From Lineolata rhizophorae (lineage: Eukaryota; Ascomycota; Dothideomycetes; Lineolatales; Lineolataceae): DNA of 64,000 nt. Under the pieces are notes generated by a model. The model was not told the DNA's origin. It was given only the letters and a program-made list of their open reading frames with translations, and did no database searches. The position numbers and the translations under genes are program-made. Shown here piece after piece: positions 10,501 through 23,024 of this stretch (the stretch's first letter is position 1; every line of letters begins with the position of its first letter). The DNA is taken from contig MU001672.1 of NCBI GenBank assembly GCA_010093515.1, forward strand, positions 999,112-1,063,111, written 5' to 3'.

Positions 10501-13408
10501 AAGCCTGCGCAGGATGTGGGCTTTCAGTGATCCTAATCCTCTGGGTATCGCTCTGGACATGAACAGGTTGCTCCTCGCTAAATACTGATTCCACTTGTGC
10601 GAATTCACCCGATAAAAGCGAAGTCGACATGAACCCATCCTCACCATCCTTCTCTTGATATTTTCGCAGGTGGCTGGCGACACGTGGATCAAGTTTGGTT
10701 GGCTGGCGTTCCCTCCAACCACTCTTCTTCCCCTCACGACTCGGTGGTCGCTCCAATGTCAGGTTTGACAAGTCTCTCGTGGCACCATATTCCTTCTCCA
10801 GCTCCGCCACCTCTTCGAAGCTTTCCAGGCCACTCGGAGGCCTCGCGCGTGCACGAATATAATCCATAATTTTCATCGCTTCATCGAGAAAATCCTGCGT
10901 AGTTACGGAGCGCTTACGCGTCTCATCCTGCAGAATCTCCGCCCGACTTCGCTGGAATTTGTTCTGCGCAATCCTCATACTAAATGCGGCGACTTCGCTC
11001 GCCACGGCCCTCGCCTGTTCGTCCTCTGACTTCGTGCCTGGTGGCAGCGGCTCGCGCAGATGCTCTTGAATGGTCTGTAGCTGTTGCGGAGAGCTCGATA
11101 TAAATGCTTCCGTTGCCTCGAGCACTTCGTCTTGGATGTCTTGCTGGCGACGCTGGCTCGGAGTCGGATTTCGCGGGCGAAGAATGTGCCGTCGGGCGAG
11201 GATGTCTGCACCAGCACGATTGCCGCCATCTTGGGAATGGCGTGCATCTTTCCTCTTGCGTGATTGCGAGTTGATAGTGGAGATGAAGCGTTCATGGCTC
11301 TCCCTCACCGAAGCAATAGCCTCGTTACGGGGAACATCAACTGGCACGAAGTCATCTTCGAAGTGCAACGTGCGGCGGCGCTTGGGAGTCGGGTCTTTCA
11401 CAGGCGAGGGGCGAGGTCGCTTGCCTTCCGTGAGAATAGAGGTATCGCCGGACGGTTTGCGGCTGCTTAGGTTCGAGCGTGATGCCTTCTTCTTCAACAC
11501 CAAACTTCCCTGAGCGCGATGGCTTGAGGCATGCGACATGCGTTTCTTGGACTTGAAGGTATCATTTAAGTTAGGCGGAGATTCGACCCAAAACTTAAAT
11601 TGAGCCCTTGAACCGGGAGGCATAGCATTTGGTGGAGGTGAGTGATCCCTCAACCAACCGTCAGCTTCCGGGTCGAATGAAATATCATCCGGAAAACGGT
11701 AGTCATCAAGCTTCCCCTGTCCAAAATTGCTTCCTGTTGAAGTATGACGTTCCATAGTTGTGGTCCGTACTGTCCGCGATACCTTTGTTTCTTCCATTTT
11801 CTGAAAGCTGACTTCCTCCAGTGAGGAAAGACGGGACTTGTTCGCGATCTTCTTACAGGGAGAGCCATTGCTAGCTTTGAGGAGGCCATCAACATCTTGC
11901 TGGATAGAATCTTCCAATTGGCTGATCCTTCGATGCAACTTCTGGCTTGTGAACGTGTCGTGGTCGGCGAACAGTTTCAACGGACTACCGGAAGACTTTG
12001 TCGACTGGCCGCTGGGCTGCTTACTTCGTCTGCTTGATGGCGTGGTTGGAACGACGGGTGGAGTAGGGGCAGCTGGGGGGATTTCGATGTGGCTCGGGGT
12101 GTCTGATGTAATTCCTTGCGGTCGTAAAACGCTATCGTCTTCATACAGACGGCTAGGTGTATCGGTAGCATCCTTGGTCGGCGAGGGACTTAGCGGGCGG
12201 CGGAGGAAGGAACCGTCCGTAGAGAAACCACCCCGTTTCACGCTCACAAACTCGCCCAAATCTGGCGTCCCAGCAGGAAGGTTTTCTGGTAAAGTGTAGT
12301 CGCGTCCAAACGAGGGGCCATCTGATGGTTCGGGTTGTCGGGAGTCGGTGGCTGCCGAGCGATCTAGGAGAGTACCATGTGAGGCAGGCCTCTTAAACCG
12401 CCCAGCAGTGTTCATATCGGAACCGTCCAGCGCAGCATAATTGATCTCCCCAGTAGAGGTACTGCGCTTTCCAACAAACACGGGGCTGAAAGATTCGTTC
12501 TCCTGCTCAAATTCGCCGCTAGCAGTCCGAGAGTTGTCGAGGAAGGCAGTCTCTCGCATCGGCGGCATTGCAGACGTTTCCTCGCCGCGGCTTTGGTCAG
12601 ATCGTTTTGACTTGGCACTCTTGCAAACCCGTTCGGAATGCCGGACAGCTGTTTCTTCTCCGGCCTCACTGGTAGATTGCTTATCATCCTCCTCAAAGAA
12701 CTGCCGATCTTCGTGCGAGTGGTGGATCACGCTCCCTTCACTCTCTTCCTCTTGAATTGGCTCCTCCTGTTGCGTACCGTTTCGATCCGGCCAGGGTGGC
12801 GGGCTCGAAGGAATCGGCTCCTTTGAACGCAAATGTGCTAGCGCCTTTGAGCGCCCGATGCCGCCCTTGGACGTTCTCACCGACGGGGGCTTATTGAAGA
12901 TCTTTTCTAGCCCAATGGGGCTAAAGAGGTCCTGTTGGTCATTGTACCCCATCTGCCCCTTCAACAGCCTACGTCTCCACTCCGGCGTGTCCTGAACCCG
13001 GTGGCCCCTCTGCGCGAACGTGCCCGCGGCACCGCCTCGCTCGAGCGTTCCGTAGTGGACGACAGAACCGAGCGACGAATCCGACACGGTGCGTATCGTC
13101 TCGCGTGGCTTCGCACCGTTTGCGACAGGCGGGCTCGATCGCAGCACGCTGCTGCCCTGGTTGATGCTGCGCTCCGCAAGCGCGCGCTTCCGCTCGCCAT
13201 GCTGCTGGGACAAAGGCACTTCGCGTTGCTTTTCTCCCGCCAGCACGCCCAGGCCGCTATTGGGGCGTGGTATGCGGCTGCGTGGCGCGCCTGCAAGGGG
13301 GCGAGCGCTGTGGCGCGTGGATGCCGCCGACGCCGACGCGATGCTAGGCGATGAGGAGCGCGGCTGGGAGATCCAGTCCTCGGAGAGGCCGTCCAGCCAC
13401 TGGCTCAT
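7560..13408 (-). CDS. nud1: Septation initiation network scaffold, Nud1/Cdc11-type leucine-rich repeat protein
   Basis: Three exons, 13408-8784, 8730-8639 and 8584-7560, join in frame to give 1,913 aa. Introns are 53 bp (GTAAGG..TATAG) and 54 bp (GTGAGA..CTCAAG). The leucine-rich repeats continue unbroken across both joins (LQGAEL/HRLVHLDVGEN and LQTLNLG/DNNYLSEF), which supports them. S. cerevisiae Nud1, S. pombe Cdc11 and A. nidulans SnaD anchor the mitotic-exit/septation GTPase cascade at spindle pole bodies. The start MSQWLDGLSEDWISQP resembles the N-terminal motif of the fungal family. Residues about 20-1390 are long, disordered and Ser/Pro/Glu-rich, expected to be phosphorylated. LRRs run from about 1400 (FWDDVRALDLHDRRL) to about 1750, followed by the conserved C-terminal cap. 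It is divergent from the gene at 14203 across about 0.8 kb. Confidence is high for the family, slightly lower for orthology. Confidence 0.88.
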
Positions 13409-14202
13409 GGTAACAGAAGGCCGAACAGCGCGCGGAGACGCGTTGTTGGTGGGTTGTGGGGGCTCGGTAGGCGGAGCTCGGGTATCTGTTTACGGCGTAA
13501 ACAATGCCATCAAACCGCGTCGTAGGGAAGCTTGCGACCAGCAAGTATACGGTACCAATTCTGAAGGTATAACAGCAAAGGATTTTGAGGGAACGGATCG
13601 CAGTGGGTCGATAGCAAATGTGTGCGCTTGGAGAAATCGGAGTAATATAGAATTGGACGATCAGGTGCCGAGGAGTGAGCGAGGAAGACATAAGATGGGG
13701 TAAGGGCCGGTTGAAGGTCCGCAGCCGCGCGTGTGGCTCCGAATCAAGGGCCAAGGGCCCCCACTCATTGGTCCTGAACAGGTTAGAAATTGTTCCGTAG
13801 TATTTATCCTTGTCTCTGCTGGATGCAATGCAAATGTTCCCCAAAAGTTGTCACGCAAATTCCACATTGCACAATTGACTTTGTGATCGCTCATATTTTG
13901 CTCTTTCAATTGTACTAGTCTTACTACAGAGTATAAAGTATGACTTTTCCAGTGGCAACGGAAGGGCGGTCTCGCCTACTACACGGTTCCACGCACATCT
14001 CTCAACTACTCAGCACTGAGTCAGGAGCTTCCTGATGGCTAATGTCTCAAAGGCTTCCCCTTTCCTAGCCTCCAATACTTTGGCCGGCCGTTCTTTCCAA
14101 CAACTAACTCCACTTAAGCATTCCTTGGGGCTTCAATCTTAATTCTTTGGATGGCTTCACAACCTAAGAAGTCAGCAAACCTCTTCATTGTATGCTTCGA
14201 CC
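13409..14202. promoter_or_regulatory. Divergent promoter region between the Nud1-like gene and the gene at 14203
   Basis: About 0.8 kb separates the two divergent starts and should contain both promoters and 5' UTRs. I see no clear TATA box or repeated operator-like motif. The assignment rests on gene orientation only. Confidence 0.45.
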
Positions 14203-16074
14203 ATGCCTATCTCCCTCTTGCACCCTGACACGACCGATATATTTTACGAAACCACCCCGGACGATGATGAAGTCCTTATTGCCGGTTCCGACGACGATTA
14301 TGATGAGATTCAGCGTGCTGCCAAGCAGAGAAGAGTTGAAGAATACGGACAGCGCTATCTCAGAGGCGAGCGGCTTTTCATACAAACTGCGGGTCTTCGA
14401 GGGCCGTTTGAGGGGAAGTGGCGCAACCCTTGGAGACGCGTCAAGGACACGAAACACACGGGCAATGGGAGCAAAGGTTTAGGAGATAATCTGGGGCACA
14501 ATCGTGGTCTTGGGAGGCAGAAGCGTTCCTATTCCTGGCATTCTAGAGATTCGGGCCTGGGAGAGTCCATAGATGGATCTATGGTCCGGGAATCCAGAAG
14601 TTCTACACGCCTCCATTCGAAAGACGTCCCTGGTATTACGGATGTCATTCCAGGCGACGGGTCAAGCGCAAGGTTAGTACGGGAGACTACCGAGCAGCGA
14701 CCGCCCTCCGGCGATGCCGCACACTCCAAGATTATGAAAAGGCCAATCCGTGAATGGGTGGCGAACACATCTGCTGCAAAAATCCTCGGTCAAACGTCGA
14801 GCTCGCGAACCATTTTCGCAGAGCTAGACCATAAAGTTGATGATACACAATTCCTACGCAGCCGGGTCGCCAGACAAGCCATCCCGTCAACCACCGCACA
14901 AGTTCCAAAGGGAGAGTACCCGAGTGCATTGAAACGGAATCCCTGGTCTCAGTTAGTCCAAGGCGAAGAAATAAAAGAGGAAGTAACGGATAAGCATCCC
15001 GTGCCTCCCTTCGGACCCTATCCAAAATTGGGTATACTCAAATTTCGAAAAGTAAAGCAACGTAAACACGGGCATTTCCTAGGGTCCAAACGCAGCGCCA
15101 CAGAACCACCGATTGGAAAGAACGAGACGAACTGTGTTGACAATACTTCGGGAACCTTGTGTGATCGGATGCTTGCTGCTCGGCGTGCCTCTGTTTCGCG
15201 TCGCTCGGGAGCAGCCTTCAAACCAAAGCGAAGACAAAAGGGGACAACTGGAAAGCTCAAACACCAGGTAATCTATTCGGATCCAATTGGATGGCCGTTT
15301 CAGCATGAGGAAGGAAAGCACTCCAATGTTTCACGATCCTTCGAAACCCAAAACTGGGATCCGGCGTCGGACCTATTCCTAGTGTACGACGTTGGTCCAC
15401 AGATATCAGCACATGCAGCTGCTTCTGAAGACAAACCTCTCCGTTCTTCCATGCGGAGCCACATCTCCCTAGGACGAAACTTAGCCAAGCAGAACAGCTC
15501 TACCCAGGAAGCGGCAGCGGATGCCCAAAAAGACTTCCTAGCTGATATCAGTCCCATTAGTCCAGCCCAAGCACATTTTAGCCTTCCACCACACAACCGC
15601 GGTCAACCTTCGACTCCCGTGCGGACGAGCTCCCGCTCCAGCACACCACATGACCTAGGCGGGGTAACGCCATTCAGCAACTTAGTCTTCCCAGACCCAG
15701 ACGAGGAAAAGGAAGGGTCCTCCCCCTGCCCCTCACGCCTAGCCAGTCCGACTAGGGGGGAGAAGGCCATGAAGCGGATCTCTTTTGCAGCTGAGCCTGC
15801 AAGTACACCCTTGGCGGAGGAAGTGAATGGCTGCTGTAACAGCATGCCTACCTCGCCGAGACACGTTCTCAAGGCCATGACGGCGAACCCAAGCCAGCGT
15901 CGGCGTGGTGGTCTGAAAAAATTACCACGGGAGCGGAAGGGGTGCGAAAAAGCGCAGAAGCCTCGGCCGGAAAAAGTGTTCAGTAGTGATGTCGACGATG
16001 CTGTTGAAGGTGCAGCTTCATTTCTAGATACTTGGGATGTGCAGGCAGAAATGGGACATTTGTTTGGTTCTTGA
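14203..16074 (+). CDS. Conserved fungal disordered protein, unknown function
   Basis: Single-exon gene of 623 aa starting at the first in-frame ATG (MPISLLHPDTTDIFYETTPD). The frame opens slightly upstream only with a TTG. The N-terminal 90 residues look conserved: an acidic stretch (DDDEVLIAGSDDDYDEIQRA) is followed by a block with YLRGERLFIQTAGLRGPF and KWRNPWRR, a pattern I associate with a Pezizomycotina-specific family of unknown role. The remainder is low in complexity and rich in Ser, Pro and Lys/Arg, with basic patches (RRGGLKKLPRERKG near the end) suggesting nuclear localisation. The C terminus FLDTWDVQAEMGHLFG is hydrophobic/acidic and could be a short interaction helix. No enzyme motif is seen. 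It is divergent from the septation scaffold gene. Confidence 0.75.
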   Translation: MPISLLHPDTTDIFYETTPDDDEVLIAGSDDDYDEIQRAAKQRRVEEYGQRYLRGERLFIQTAGLRGPFEGKWRNPWRRVKDTKHTGNGSKGLGDNLGHNRGLGRQKRSYSWHSRDSGLGESIDGSMVRESRSSTRLHSKDVPGITDVIPGDGSSARLVRETTEQRPPSGDAAHSKIMKRPIREWVANTSAAKILGQTSSSRTIFAELDHKVDDTQFLRSRVARQAIPSTTAQVPKGEYPSALKRNPWSQLVQGEEIKEEVTDKHPVPPFGPYPKLGILKFRKVKQRKHGHFLGSKRSATEPPIGKNETNCVDNTSGTLCDRMLAARRASVSRRSGAAFKPKRRQKGTTGKLKHQVIYSDPIGWPFQHEEGKHSNVSRSFETQNWDPASDLFLVYDVGPQISAHAAASEDKPLRSSMRSHISLGRNLAKQNSSTQEAAADAQKDFLADISPISPAQAHFSLPPHNRGQPSTPVRTSSRSSTPHDLGGVTPFSNLVFPDPDEEKEGSSPCPSRLASPTRGEKAMKRISFAAEPASTPLAEEVNGCCNSMPTSPRHVLKAMTANPSQRRRGGLKKLPRERKGCEKAQKPRPEKVFSSDVDDAVEGAASFLDTWDVQAEMGHLFGS

Positions 16075-16899
16075 AAGTAGGACCGGGTCTGGTACGATCA
16101 GGTTGTAGCAGAAATTTGATAAGGATGCTCTAGACGATAGTTGTTTGGTCTAAACCGATAGGCAGGTTTGGTTGAGGAGCCAAAGGGAGATGGAACTGTA
16201 TAATTGTTGCACCATATCTAAACAAATATGAATATACCTCGAGAGGTGACTTTCATCGTTTGATTCCTATTGCGTAAATTTCGAGTGAAAAGGCCTGAGG
16301 TCAGGACCCCGCCATCTCTCATGATCTCAAAAGAAGTCCCTGTTACACACCAATTCAAATAGACCTAAAAACAGAATATATACTTCACAAGTACAGTCCT
16401 GGACAACCTGCAACAGTATAGGGGCTAGACGCACATAGCATCAAAGCTAAGATCAGATATATACCGATCTCTCTTATCTTCATCCTAGCCTAACCATCGA
16501 CAGCTATATCTTAATAGTCTGCTTTATCTCGGGCCCCGGGTTAGCAATCTTGCGTAGGTTTAGCGAATGCCACGACTTGAGTGCATTAGTGCCGGTCTTA
16601 CCAAGGCAAGTACAAACGAAAAGTGGGAAAGAGGAAAAGAGAGAACGAATTGAAGTGGGAGATGATCAATAATTGGGTGGTACGATAAATGGTTGTCCCT
16701 CTTTCAAATAACATCCTCTCCGCTGAGGTCTCTCCAGCGTAGCTAAAGTTTACGTCCTTGCATGGTAATGGCGTCCCTCCGCAGTTAAGGCTCTGCTGAA
16801 CAGGTGAGGTGTTCGTTGTTGGGATTCCTGCACCCCTCAGCGGGCTGTGAGCTGCAAGTCAACAGTTTCGCACGACAGAGAGCTACTCCACCCTGAGGC
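16075..16899. other. Intergenic region downstream of the gene at 14203
   Basis: Non-coding sequence of ordinary composition that should include the 3' UTR of the preceding gene. No RNA gene, repeat or coding relic was recognised before composition changes sharply near 16.9 kb. Confidence 0.4.
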
Positions 16900-18711
16900 G
16901 TCCGCGGCTGAGTCATGCGCCGGATGCGCAAGAGCGTCCTAGGGACTCAGTGACGACAGGCTCGGGTGCGGAGAGGTCCATCGATTGCCTCATCAGCACC
17001 ATTAGAGAGCATTAAATCCCTGCCGCGCAGCAGCCCAGGGGGGGGACTTGCGAAAGCCGTTGGACAGGTTAGAACGGCCGGACCAGGCCGCCCGTTCAAC
17101 GTCGCCAAACGCCGATCGTGCGCCGCGCTCCTTGCGCGCAAGCCGCTGCGACTGGCGCCCTGGAGGCTGCGGTAGGGAATGGGCAAAAAGCAATTGGTCG
17201 GGCGCCGGACAGTGGTGGTGCAGCCCAAGCAAAGCAATGGAAGAAAAGGAAAAGCCCGTGGGCCCAAGCTCCCGCGGGCCCGGCCCTTGGCATCTGAGCT
17301 GGGGCCAGGCACCCAGGCCGGGCCAGGTCCCCATTTTATTGCTGGGCCAGACGGGCGGTAGCCAACAATTGCAGGGGCAGACGAGCCCACGTTCTTCATC
17401 CATTGGACTCGAGGCCGCCTCGCGGCTCGCATGGCCAAGCGGCGGTGTATACAGGGGGCGACGGGCGGGGAGGAGGAGCGGTGCGTGTTTTATCCCGTGG
17501 TTATGCGGGGGAGAACGAGGGGATGAGACGAGGACAATGCTGTCCGCATCCAGGCTTCGGAAGGCGGCGAAGGGGGCGTGAAAAGGAACCACGGCTTTCC
17601 ATCTCGCCGTCGCGTGGATAGAGGCGCGTCGCGCGTGGAGCAACGAGCGCGGGCGACCTTCTTCGCCCGGGCTGAAACCCGGGAGGAGTGGATGGGGGCG
17701 ACTGCTTGGAGCCCGCAGCGGGGGCGCGGGAGCGCGGGGCGGGCCCGTGGGCGGCGGAGCGCCCTGGCGCTGTCGCCCGCGGTACGACCGCATGCCGGCC
17801 GGTCTAGCATGGCCATGCCTTAATTTGGGTGGTTGCAGTTCTTTGCGCGTCCGGCGCCGGAGCATGCGGGCGAAGGGCGCAACAAGGTGCGAAACAGCAC
17901 TCTGCACGCCGGCCCGGAGCCAGCGAGAGCGGCAGGCAGCCGGCTGCCAGCAATTGGCTCGGGAGAAGGTACCGAGGCGTCATGGCAGGGCCCGATGGTG
18001 AAGGAAGCCAGGGCTTCTGGGATGCCGGCGCTCCATTGTCCGGCGGGGGAGCAGCGAGGTCGGGTGTTTCGTTTCGTTTTGTGGACGGGCGGGCTGCTTG
18101 GCGGCGAAGAAGGACGCCCGGGGCCGGGGCCGAGGGGCCCCTGCAGGCGAACGTCATTCAGCCACCCACTCACAGAGCGGGCGCCGGGCGCGGCGCACAT
18201 TTCTGCGAGGCCCGAAAGCCGCTGAGCCCTACGTGCCACCCTGCTGCAATCAACGTCGGCACCACCTCCATCGCCGCCTCAGCGCCCACACGCTCGCCTG
18301 CACGCCGGCACGCCCACCACCCGCGCGCCCCCATAGGTCTCTGCTGCCCGCTGCTTCCCGCCGCGCTCGGCCCGCCGTCTGCCCGCCGCCCTGCAGAGCC
18401 TGCCTTATCGGCACGCCCGCCGGTCGCCGCTGCGCAATTGCTCAACTGCGCTTGCCCCCCCGGCACAACCCAAACGCGCTCCCAAGCCGCGGCCCCGGGC
18501 TCGCGCCTGCCCGGCACTGCTGCTGCTGTACTCCGTGCCTTCCTGCCCTTCGCTCCGGCGGCCCTCGCGCCTTCCTGCCGCCGCCTGCCCCGGCAGCGCT
18601 CGCCACACCGTCGTCCCGGCCCGCGCGCAGTCGTCGCGGACCTCGCCCGCCGTCCGCGCTCCTCCTCCACTCAGTCGTGCCGCGTGCCACGGCCTGACCA
18701 ATGTCGCCTCC
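16900..18711. other. GC-rich island upstream of KCS1
   Basis: About 1.8 kb of strikingly GC-rich sequence (visually well above its neighbours) just 5' of the KCS1 start. Because stops are rare at this composition, long open frames appear on both strands, including about 300 codons on the minus strand at 17002-17907 and about 320 on the plus strand at 17829-18791. They overlap one another, share no family resemblance and have Arg/Ala/Pro/Gly-dominated composition, so I treat them as fortuitous. It may be the KCS1 promoter plus a long structured leader. A small upstream ORF (ATG at 18701, about 20 codons) starts 11 bp before the chosen KCS1 ATG in another frame. Confidence 0.5.
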
Positions 18712-21700
18712 ATGTCCAGCGCCTGTCCCGCTCCGGAAGATACATCGCCTCCAACCCCGTTGAGGGCCCGGCGCGGCACCCGTCGCCATGATGCGCCGGT
18801 ACCCGGCCCTGCCGAAGAGCAGGCCGGCCGTCATGACGACCGCCACCTGGACCGCAGCCAGAGCCACCAGCCCCGGGGTGCCCAACCTACCGCCGCCTAC
18901 GCCGAGGATAGCCCCCCTCAGCCGAAGAGCCTCTCGCAGGCGGGCCGCTCCTGGACCGCCCCGAGTGCCGGCCCTGCCCTGTGGTCCGCGTCCAGGAACC
19001 CGCCGCAGCTGTCCGAACGCGACAGCATCTTTGCAACCACCTACATCCCCACCGACTCTCCCTCTGGCGAAACCAGCTTTCTCCCTCCCCCTCCTTCCCA
19101 CTCCTCTCCCGGTCCAGGCGTCCCTCCCACAGCCCACTCCAATGACGACCCTCCCAGCATGGCAGTCTCTCCTCCTCGTCGTCCGCTACGCTCATCCACC
19201 ACTCTAACCTTCAAAGACGACGACGGCCACTCGCCGTCCCATGGCTACCAGTCCGATTCGCCGCGGAATGCTCTCGAGCTCCCTCTGCGCTACAGCAGCA
19301 TCCATTGGAAAGCGGGCGAAGACCAGGGTCAGGAGCACAAGGATACGCGCAATCGACCGTTCCCACGAATCGTTACCGCAAATCATCATCCCGTAATCAT
19401 GAATCACGCCGATGCGTTAAACACGTCGCCTGAGGTTGGTCCCTTAGACACGTCTTTCGGCAGTCCTTCGACGCCTCACAATCCGTCGACCACCGAGAAC
19501 GCACGGAGGGCCGAGCAGATCTCGGATGCAGAGGAGCGATGGAAGTACAGGGAATGGCGAGAAGGCAAACCCATTGTTGGCGGTGCCACCGTGGCAGCTG
19601 CTCCCAAGAGCACGAGCGGCGACAGCTCCAGGGTCGAGAAGAAGATTGAAGCTATGCTCCCGATGGCCGAGCAGACTTCAAACGCCCGAAGTAGAAAGAC
19701 GAGTCATTATTTGCGCCTCTTCAAGGAGAACAAGACCGGTCAGGATCAGAAGAAGCGCCCGGACAAGGCAAAAGACTATCCTTCTGAGAAGAGACCAACC
19801 GTTCCGGAAAGCGAATCAAGAGCTGCAGAGGGTACGATTCCTGAGACCGAGGAACAGCAAACAATGCACACGTCACCGGTGTTATCAACACAACAGTCTC
19901 TGTCCGACGCTTCAAATAGGTTCCCAGAGGCTCTCGTGCTTGCCGAGAAACATAAAGAACCAAAGCGCCCCCCTTGGGACCACGACGCCCACACCCTTCC
20001 CGTCCAACTTCTTGAAGAGATTAGAAGAGGCCAGAACCTCACACCTATTTCCAGGAAACGGGAGAGCTATGTCCAGATGCCTGGGTATAGGGATTTGGAG
20101 GCCATCGAACAAGTAAAGCGTCCCGGAAAAGCATCGCCGCCTGCCGAGGAAGACGAAGAGTCTGAAAGGGAGCAAATTTCGTCTGCCACATACTACCCCC
20201 ATCGTCAGGTCGCCACTGAGGAAGCTTCTCCTGAAGAGCCTCAACCTGAGAGCCCTCCTGTCGTAGCCCGAGGTGTGCCACCAGCTGCGATTCCGAAAGC
20301 ACGTCGCAGACGTAGTAGTGTCCTTGGTAAGATGGCGCGGACTCCTGAAGAGGTTGAAATATCACTTGAGTCGCAAGGACAAAACCAGTACCTTCATGGC
20401 GATATGCCTCCTGCTGAAGCTGCTGAACATGATATCAGTACAGCCGAGAGGTCGAGACGGGATACCGGTGTGTCCGCATCTGAAACCGATCGCGAGACCG
20501 TCTACGAGTCGTCCCAGTCAGTTAAGGGATACGAGTCAAGCGCTACTGAGGATATGGGAGCTACTCCTACTACAACTCCGGCTCGTCGTCCCTCGCAATC
20601 TTTTCCGAAGCCAAAATCAAAACCGACACCTGTTGGAGCTGTACAACTCAAACCCTATAGCCACCAAGTCGGCGGCCATTCCACTGTGTATCGCTTCTCC
20701 CGCAGAGCAGTGTGTAAGCAGCTTAACAACCGCGAGAACGAATTCTATGAAACTGTGGAGCGTAACCACCCGGAGCTTTTGGAGTTCCTGCCAAGGTACG
20801 AAATTTGATATTCCGTTGTTGCCTTCCAATGCCGTGTCTTCACAAGCTGAGACTTCAGCCAAAGATGCACCAACCCGTTCATCGGTCGATACATCTCGCC
20901 CGTCCCGTAAGTTTTTCGACCCATTTACTAATGTTGCGTTATTTGTTCAGGTATATTGGCGTCCTGAACGTCACCTTTACCAAGCCCCACAAGCGCAAGA
21001 AAACGGCCAAGCAGGACTTCAAAGGCGGCGATAAAGATGATGGTTCAGTTCCACCAGTGAATGATGGCCCTGCGAAGGCTACTAAAGAGCCAACGAACAC
21101 GGGCGCGATTGATACTTCTCATACAGCAGGCGGCGAAAACACGCCTCGGATCGTTAGCCACTCGCAGCAAAGTAACGAAGTCGCCCAGGTGGTTTTTGAG
21201 AACAATAGGCATATTATCCCAGAAAATCTCTTCCAGGCACCTCCAATGGCATCCAGTACTACCAGACCATCAACGGGAGATGCTTCGCTTATCTCACAAA
21301 TGCATCGTCGTCAGGCAAGTGAGTTTGGAACTGCGGGGCATCCTCGGGCAGGTTCGTCGGATAGGAGTCCAACACGACCGTCGGTGAAGCAGCACTCCAG
21401 CTGGGGTCAGACCACGGTGAATCGAGATTTGCAGACTCAAGTGCTACGAGAGGTCTTCACCTCTCCGGTTATTCATCATCATGTCAGACACGGGAGGAAT
21501 CGGGCCTTGACTTCCAAGAAGTATGGCAATGGGTTAAGCGTTCCTGATATCGATCATCGCCGCAATAGTACGGATGCATCCATTACCCATGAGACCGTGA
21601 TCGAGACTAGCGAGACCAGGAAAAAGGCCGTGATGAACGAGGCTCAGAAACAGACATACGAGAACACCGACGGCAGTGCATCGTTCCTTGAGCCCGAGCA

Positions 21701-23024
21701 AGCGTCCGATCCGGGCAAGTCGCGGGATGTCTCTCCCGCAACTCAAAACAGGCCGCGGGCTGCATCGTCGGAGGCTCACTTCCCTAAACGTCGACATTCG
21801 GGAAGTGGTTTGCGTCGCCACCTCGACGATATCGACACAGGTAGACGAAGTAACCTTGAGTATCACGAGGAAGACGGGTATGGCGGCGACGGTGAGGACG
21901 AAGTCTTTGCCATGGATGATGACAACGATGCGAAGATACCGAACACGCAGTCGAATCACAAAAACGGAGGAACTGCTACCCCGCTGACTCCAAAGTCTGC
22001 AAAGCCGAAAGACTTGTTGCAGGGCGCCGAAGGCACGATGCTCCCGGCTGCACCCGTCAGCCCTAGATTAACGAGGTCGCCTAGAAAGTCAACGAACGAA
22101 ATGTCTCTAAACCCTGACCTAGCTCAAATTTCGGACGACCAGCGTGTGAGGCATTTCATCCTCCTTGAAGACCTTACTGCTGGCATGTCCAAACCATGCG
22201 TTCTCGACCTCAAAATGGGCACTCGCCAATACGGCGTCGACGCTAACGACAAGAAGCAGCGTTCGCAACGCCGTAAGTGTCAGATGACAACGTCCCGCGA
22301 ACTAGGCGTACGGGTCTGCGGTATGCAAGTTTGGAATTCCAAAACCAAGCAATACGTATTCGAGGACAAATATTTCGGACGTGACCTCAAGGCGGGCAAA
22401 GAATTCCAGGATGCACTTACGAGGTATTTCTTTGACGGCTATGGCTATGCATTTGCTCACAAGCATATTCCGTCAATTCTGGACAAACTCGCCCAATTGG
22501 AGCACATTATAAAGAGGCTTCCAGGCTATCGCTTCTACGCTTCTTCACTATTGATGCTTTATGATCGCGGAGACAGTGGTTCGGATTCAGCAGAGGAGCC
22601 GAGCACTCCTACATCCCCGGATAGGCCCCGATCCAAAGTACCACATTCTCCCGGCGCTTCAACCAATAGTACCAAGTCGACCAGCAGCAAAAAAACCATC
22701 AGGCCTCGCAAATCGCCCGACATCAAGATTCGCATCGTCGACTTTGCAAACTGCGTAACGGCCGAGGACGGTTTCTCGCCTAACGTGTCTTGTCCGCCTC
22801 GTGACCCCCAAGGCATCGATCGTGGCTACCTGCGCGGTCTGCGTTCACTCCGGCTCTACTTCCAGCGCGTGCTGACGGACATTACTAGCAACGAAGGCGG
22901 CTGGGTAGAGCGTGGAGAGGGTGAAGGGATGGCCTTTGGAGGTCGCGGCGCGGGCCGGGCATTCGCTACGAAGAATTGGGAAGACACCGGCGCATATGAG
23001 GCTGAAGGGAACGTGAGCGTGTGA
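18712..23024 (+). CDS. KCS1: Inositol hexakisphosphate kinase (KCS1)
   Basis: Two exons, 18712-20795 and 20951-23024, give 1,385 aa. The 155-bp intron (GTACGA..GTTCAG) restores the conserved run [18 protein letters not shown]1 phosphorylates InsP6 to 5-InsP7, an inositol pyrophosphate that controls phosphate homeostasis, vacuole function and stress responses. The kinase region shows [14 protein letters not shown] (about 660), the substrate-binding PxxxDxKxG motif as PCVLDLKMG (about 1109), SSLLMLYD (about 1226) and the metal-binding IRIVDFANC (about 1290). A long disordered N-terminal region of about 650 residues is typical of fungal KCS1. The start is the first ATG in frame; the frame opens upstream with GTG only. 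An upstream exon cannot be excluded because the leader is GC-rich and open. It is convergent with the gene at 23752. Confidence 0.93.

Noticed and set aside
17002-17907. Long minus-strand open frame of about 300 codons in the GC island
   Set aside because: It overlaps equally long frames on the other strand, is dominated by Arg/Ala/Pro/Gly and shows no motif; long frames are expected at this GC content.
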